Made by a program: the position numbers and the translations under genes. 20,048 nt of DNA, taken from Nemertoderma westbladi (taxonomy: Eukaryota > Xenacoelomorpha > Nemertodermatida > Nemertodermatidae). The notes under the pieces were generated by a model. That model was not told the origin of the DNA. It saw only the letters and a list, made by a program, of their open reading frames with translations, and ran no database searches. The stretch is from contig JAUCBJ010004087.1 of NCBI GenBank assembly GCA_032718475.1, positions 1 through 20,048 on the forward strand, in the 5' to 3' direction. Within the stretch, counting starts at the first letter, position 1. Every line of letters starts with the position of its first letter. This document shows, piece after piece, positions 18,256-20,048 of the stretch.

Positions 18256-18682
18256 GGTACTAAAAATACCTGTTTTATACCTACATCTGTACATACAATA
18301 CAGCAATACTGCAAAATAGTGCTACTACCGGTACTGATAGCCTGAGAGAACAGCAGTAGAGAAACCGGTAGCATGGAACCTTACAGTAAATTTCTGGAGG
18401 ACATAAAAAGTAAAAAAAAAAGGACATCATGAGTGATTTAAACGGACAATAAATATTATTGCGAATTAAATCTCTACTCCATGGACCCGCTTGTGTCTCT
18501 AATGATAAGAACTGGTCTGCCAAGGGCATATACCATGGCATGGCATATACTTTATTGCGGATTAATAATTATATCAGTAGCGGTACGTCAGTACGTACCG
18601 TTACCGATACAGTGAACTATAAACCCAGAATTAGGCCTACCGGTATAGCAGTAGTACAAGGCTGTAGCTATAGTATATTACG

Positions 18683-19102
18683 ATGCCTAAGAGCTGCATT
18701 TTTTGCGACATAGTGAAACGCAAAAAGAATTGCGAAATTTTACAAGAGGATGAATTGTACATCTCATTCCAAGACATCCATCCCGCATCGAAGTATCACT
18801 ACCTCGTAATACCCAAAGATCACGTGGAAAACCCGAAGAATCTTAAAGCAGATCGCCTGGAAATGATCCACCAAATGGCTGCAATAGGTGAATCGCTGTT
18901 GAACGACAGCGGGGTCTCTAAAGATGACCGCATTGTGGGTTTCCATTGGCCGCCATTTAACTCAATAGACCATCTACATTTACACGCAATCGGTCCTAAG
19001 CAGTCAGCCTCGTGGTTGGGGTGGGCCATACATAAGCCAAATTCTCCGTGGTTTGTAACTTATCAATGGATGATAAACCGACTCGAATCTATGAAGCGTT
19101 AG
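18683..19102 (+). CDS. HINT3: HINT3-like HIT-domain hydrolase
   Basis: A single-exon ORF of 139 codons. The start ATG has A at -3 and no in-frame ATG precedes it. HINT proteins hydrolyse nucleoside 5'-monophosphoramidates such as AMP-lysine conjugates. The protein begins with the Cys pair CIFC (5-8), has HPASKYHYLVIPKDH (33-47) for nucleotide binding, and the catalytic histidine triad HLHLHAIGP with H97, H99 and H101. The C-terminal HKPNSPWFVTYQWMINRL resembles the end of HINT3 rather than HINT1 or HINT2. It is shorter than human HINT3, mainly by lacking the N-terminal extension. No inactivating change is visible. The absence of introns, unlike vertebrate HINT3, may be lineage-specific or indicate retroposition; no downstream poly-A tract marks a retrocopy. 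It could be nested in an importin intron on the opposite strand. Confidence 0.88.
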   Translation: MPKSCIFCDIVKRKKNCEILQEDELYISFQDIHPASKYHYLVIPKDHVENPKNLKADRLEMIHQMAAIGESLLNDSGVSKDDRIVGFHWPPFNSIDHLHLHAIGPKQSASWLGWAIHKPNSPWFVTYQWMINRLESMKR

Positions 19103-19268
19103 TCTCACATTACGACTTACGCACTTACAATACTCAGGGTAATGTTAGACAGATCTGAGGCTAACACAGCAGTGTTACGGTTTTCCAAAATGTTAAACCA
19201 CAACCAATTTCACTTACACAAACAAGCAATCAATTCCGTGTACTTCGGCATTTTGATATCAGAGTAAG

Positions 19269-19282
19269 AATAAAGAAATAAA
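19269..19282 (+). promoter_or_regulatory. Two AATAAA polyadenylation signals for HINT3
   Basis: AATAAA at 19269-19274 and again at 19277-19282, about 170 bases after the HINT3 stop codon. Their place and tandem arrangement fit a 3' end shortly downstream, before the inverted-repeat element at 19350. Confidence 0.6.
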
Positions 19283-19349
19283 TGAAGCAAACTAGAATAG
19301 GCCTACAGAAAACCTCAGTTGCCGCTTGTTGTGGTCCCATCACCCACAT

Positions 19350-19431
19350 CTAAATTTTGCAGTTAACCCCATGTGAAGAATACCAGGTTTCTAAATTTTG
19401 CAGTTAACCCCATGTGAAGAATACCAGGTTT
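19350..19431. repeat. 41-bp tandem duplication
   Basis: CTAAATTTTGCAGTTAACCC with the next 21 bases (ending CCAGGTTT) is present at 19350-19390 and again at 19391-19431, virtually identical. Confidence 0.93.
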
Positions 19432-19632
19432 TCACCATAAACACAAGTTACAGAAGGGATGAATCTAACCAAAACAATAGACGAATTAGTATATAATATA
19501 CAGGTTATAAGACAGAAATAAGCGCTATAAAACACTTAATAAAGATAAATTAGAAAAAATAAAAAATCTTCATATATAAAATTCCAATAAAAGGTCGACC
19601 GAAAAATGAAATCCTGGTATTCTTCACATGGG
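19368..19632. mobile_element. Inverted-repeat (foldback or MITE-like) structure
   Basis: CCCATGTGAAGAATACCAGG plus TTTC (19368-19391, and in its tandem copy 19409-19433) is the inverse of 19608-19632 with one base difference. The ~200-base interior is AT-rich, non-coding and contains a diverged copy of the 68-bp unit (19443-19487). Terminal inverted repeats without coding capacity fit a non-autonomous element, but no target-site duplication was identified, so this may just be an inverted duplication. Confidence 0.5.
19443..19487 (+). repeat. Diverged isolated copy of the 68-bp unit
   Basis: ACAAGTTACAGAAGGGATGA followed by ATCTAACCAAAACAATA matches the CAGGTTACAGAGGCGGGATTTTC...AACAATA part of the 17.6-18.2 kb array, same strand, more than 1.2 kb from the array and on the far side of HINT3. 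Confidence 0.75.
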
Positions 19633-20048
19633 CGTCGCGCTCGGTATGTTGTCCCATAAAACATCAGCGTGTCAGTGTCAGTGTCATACTCCCTTCTCTA
19701 GTCATTAGGCAGCTAGGGGATGTAAGGCGGGCCTGGGCAACAAATGACACAATATCATAGATTATGGTGTGATTGCTTGCTGTGTATCAGTATTGTATTA
19801 TATTATTATTTATTATTAATCGCTACCAGTATATTTATTGTATAGTGTAGAAATATTTCAGTTAATTTTAATTATAAATATAAATAAACTCATTTTGGAA
19901 ACGGGGGTGTAAGGAAGTCAGTGGCATTATATTCTACCCAAAGCAAAAAATGAGAGTTAATATCAAAGGTTACAAGTTTAATTTTCCTCGTAATCAGATA
20001 GTTGTTACGAGTTGTTATGATTTTGATTTGTAGCAGGTCTGCAGGTAA
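19633..20048. other. AT-rich DNA, no gene seen
   Basis: No exon or RNA gene recognised. It contains a doubled TCAGTG near 19669-19682 and short TAT/TTA-rich stretches. Confidence 0.4.

Overview
This is a repeat-rich piece of an animal nuclear genome. The evidence is a spliced importin-alpha gene with GT-AG introns, two non-LTR retrotransposons, a likely tRNA-derived SINE, several minisatellites and long poly-G/poly-C tracts. The species cannot be named from the sequence. The AT-rich intergenic DNA, the LINE types and the recurring TAGGCCTA and ACCGGT palindromes suggest a marine invertebrate, perhaps a deuterostome such as an echinoderm (weak inference).

Layout. 1-1865: 3' part of a decayed CR1/Jockey-type LINE (reverse transcriptase in three frames, two frameshifts). 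About 1870-5620: a LINE of RTE/RTEX type with an uninterrupted endonuclease plus reverse transcriptase ORF and a structured 5' leader (four 23-bp hairpin units, then a ~110-120-bp duplication). 5620-10260: AT-rich DNA without recognisable genes, holding a (CA)n, a G-run/C-run inverted repeat, a SINE, a small tandem repeat, a nested hairpin and a 25-bp poly-G. 10262-11235: a 19-bp minisatellite (~51 units). 12067-15627, minus strand: the last four coding exons of an importin-alpha gene (KPNA1/5/6 type), where each of the three introns carries its own tandem array. 15628-17320: no gene seen. 17323-18180: poly-C, hairpins, short duplications and an eight-copy 68-bp array. 18683-19102, plus strand: an intronless HINT3-like HIT-domain gene. 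19350-19632: a small inverted-repeat structure containing one diverged copy of the 68-bp unit.

The two host genes are unrelated in function: one is a nuclear import receptor, the other a nucleotide phosphoramidate hydrolase. The 5' part of the importin gene lies outside the window or was not found, so HINT3 may be nested in an importin intron on the opposite strand. The most interesting structure is the intron 13886-14977. It is filled with ~22 copies of a 30-bp unit that is a copy of the upstream exon's own 3' end plus its 5' splice site, so the intron is an array of decoy splice donors.
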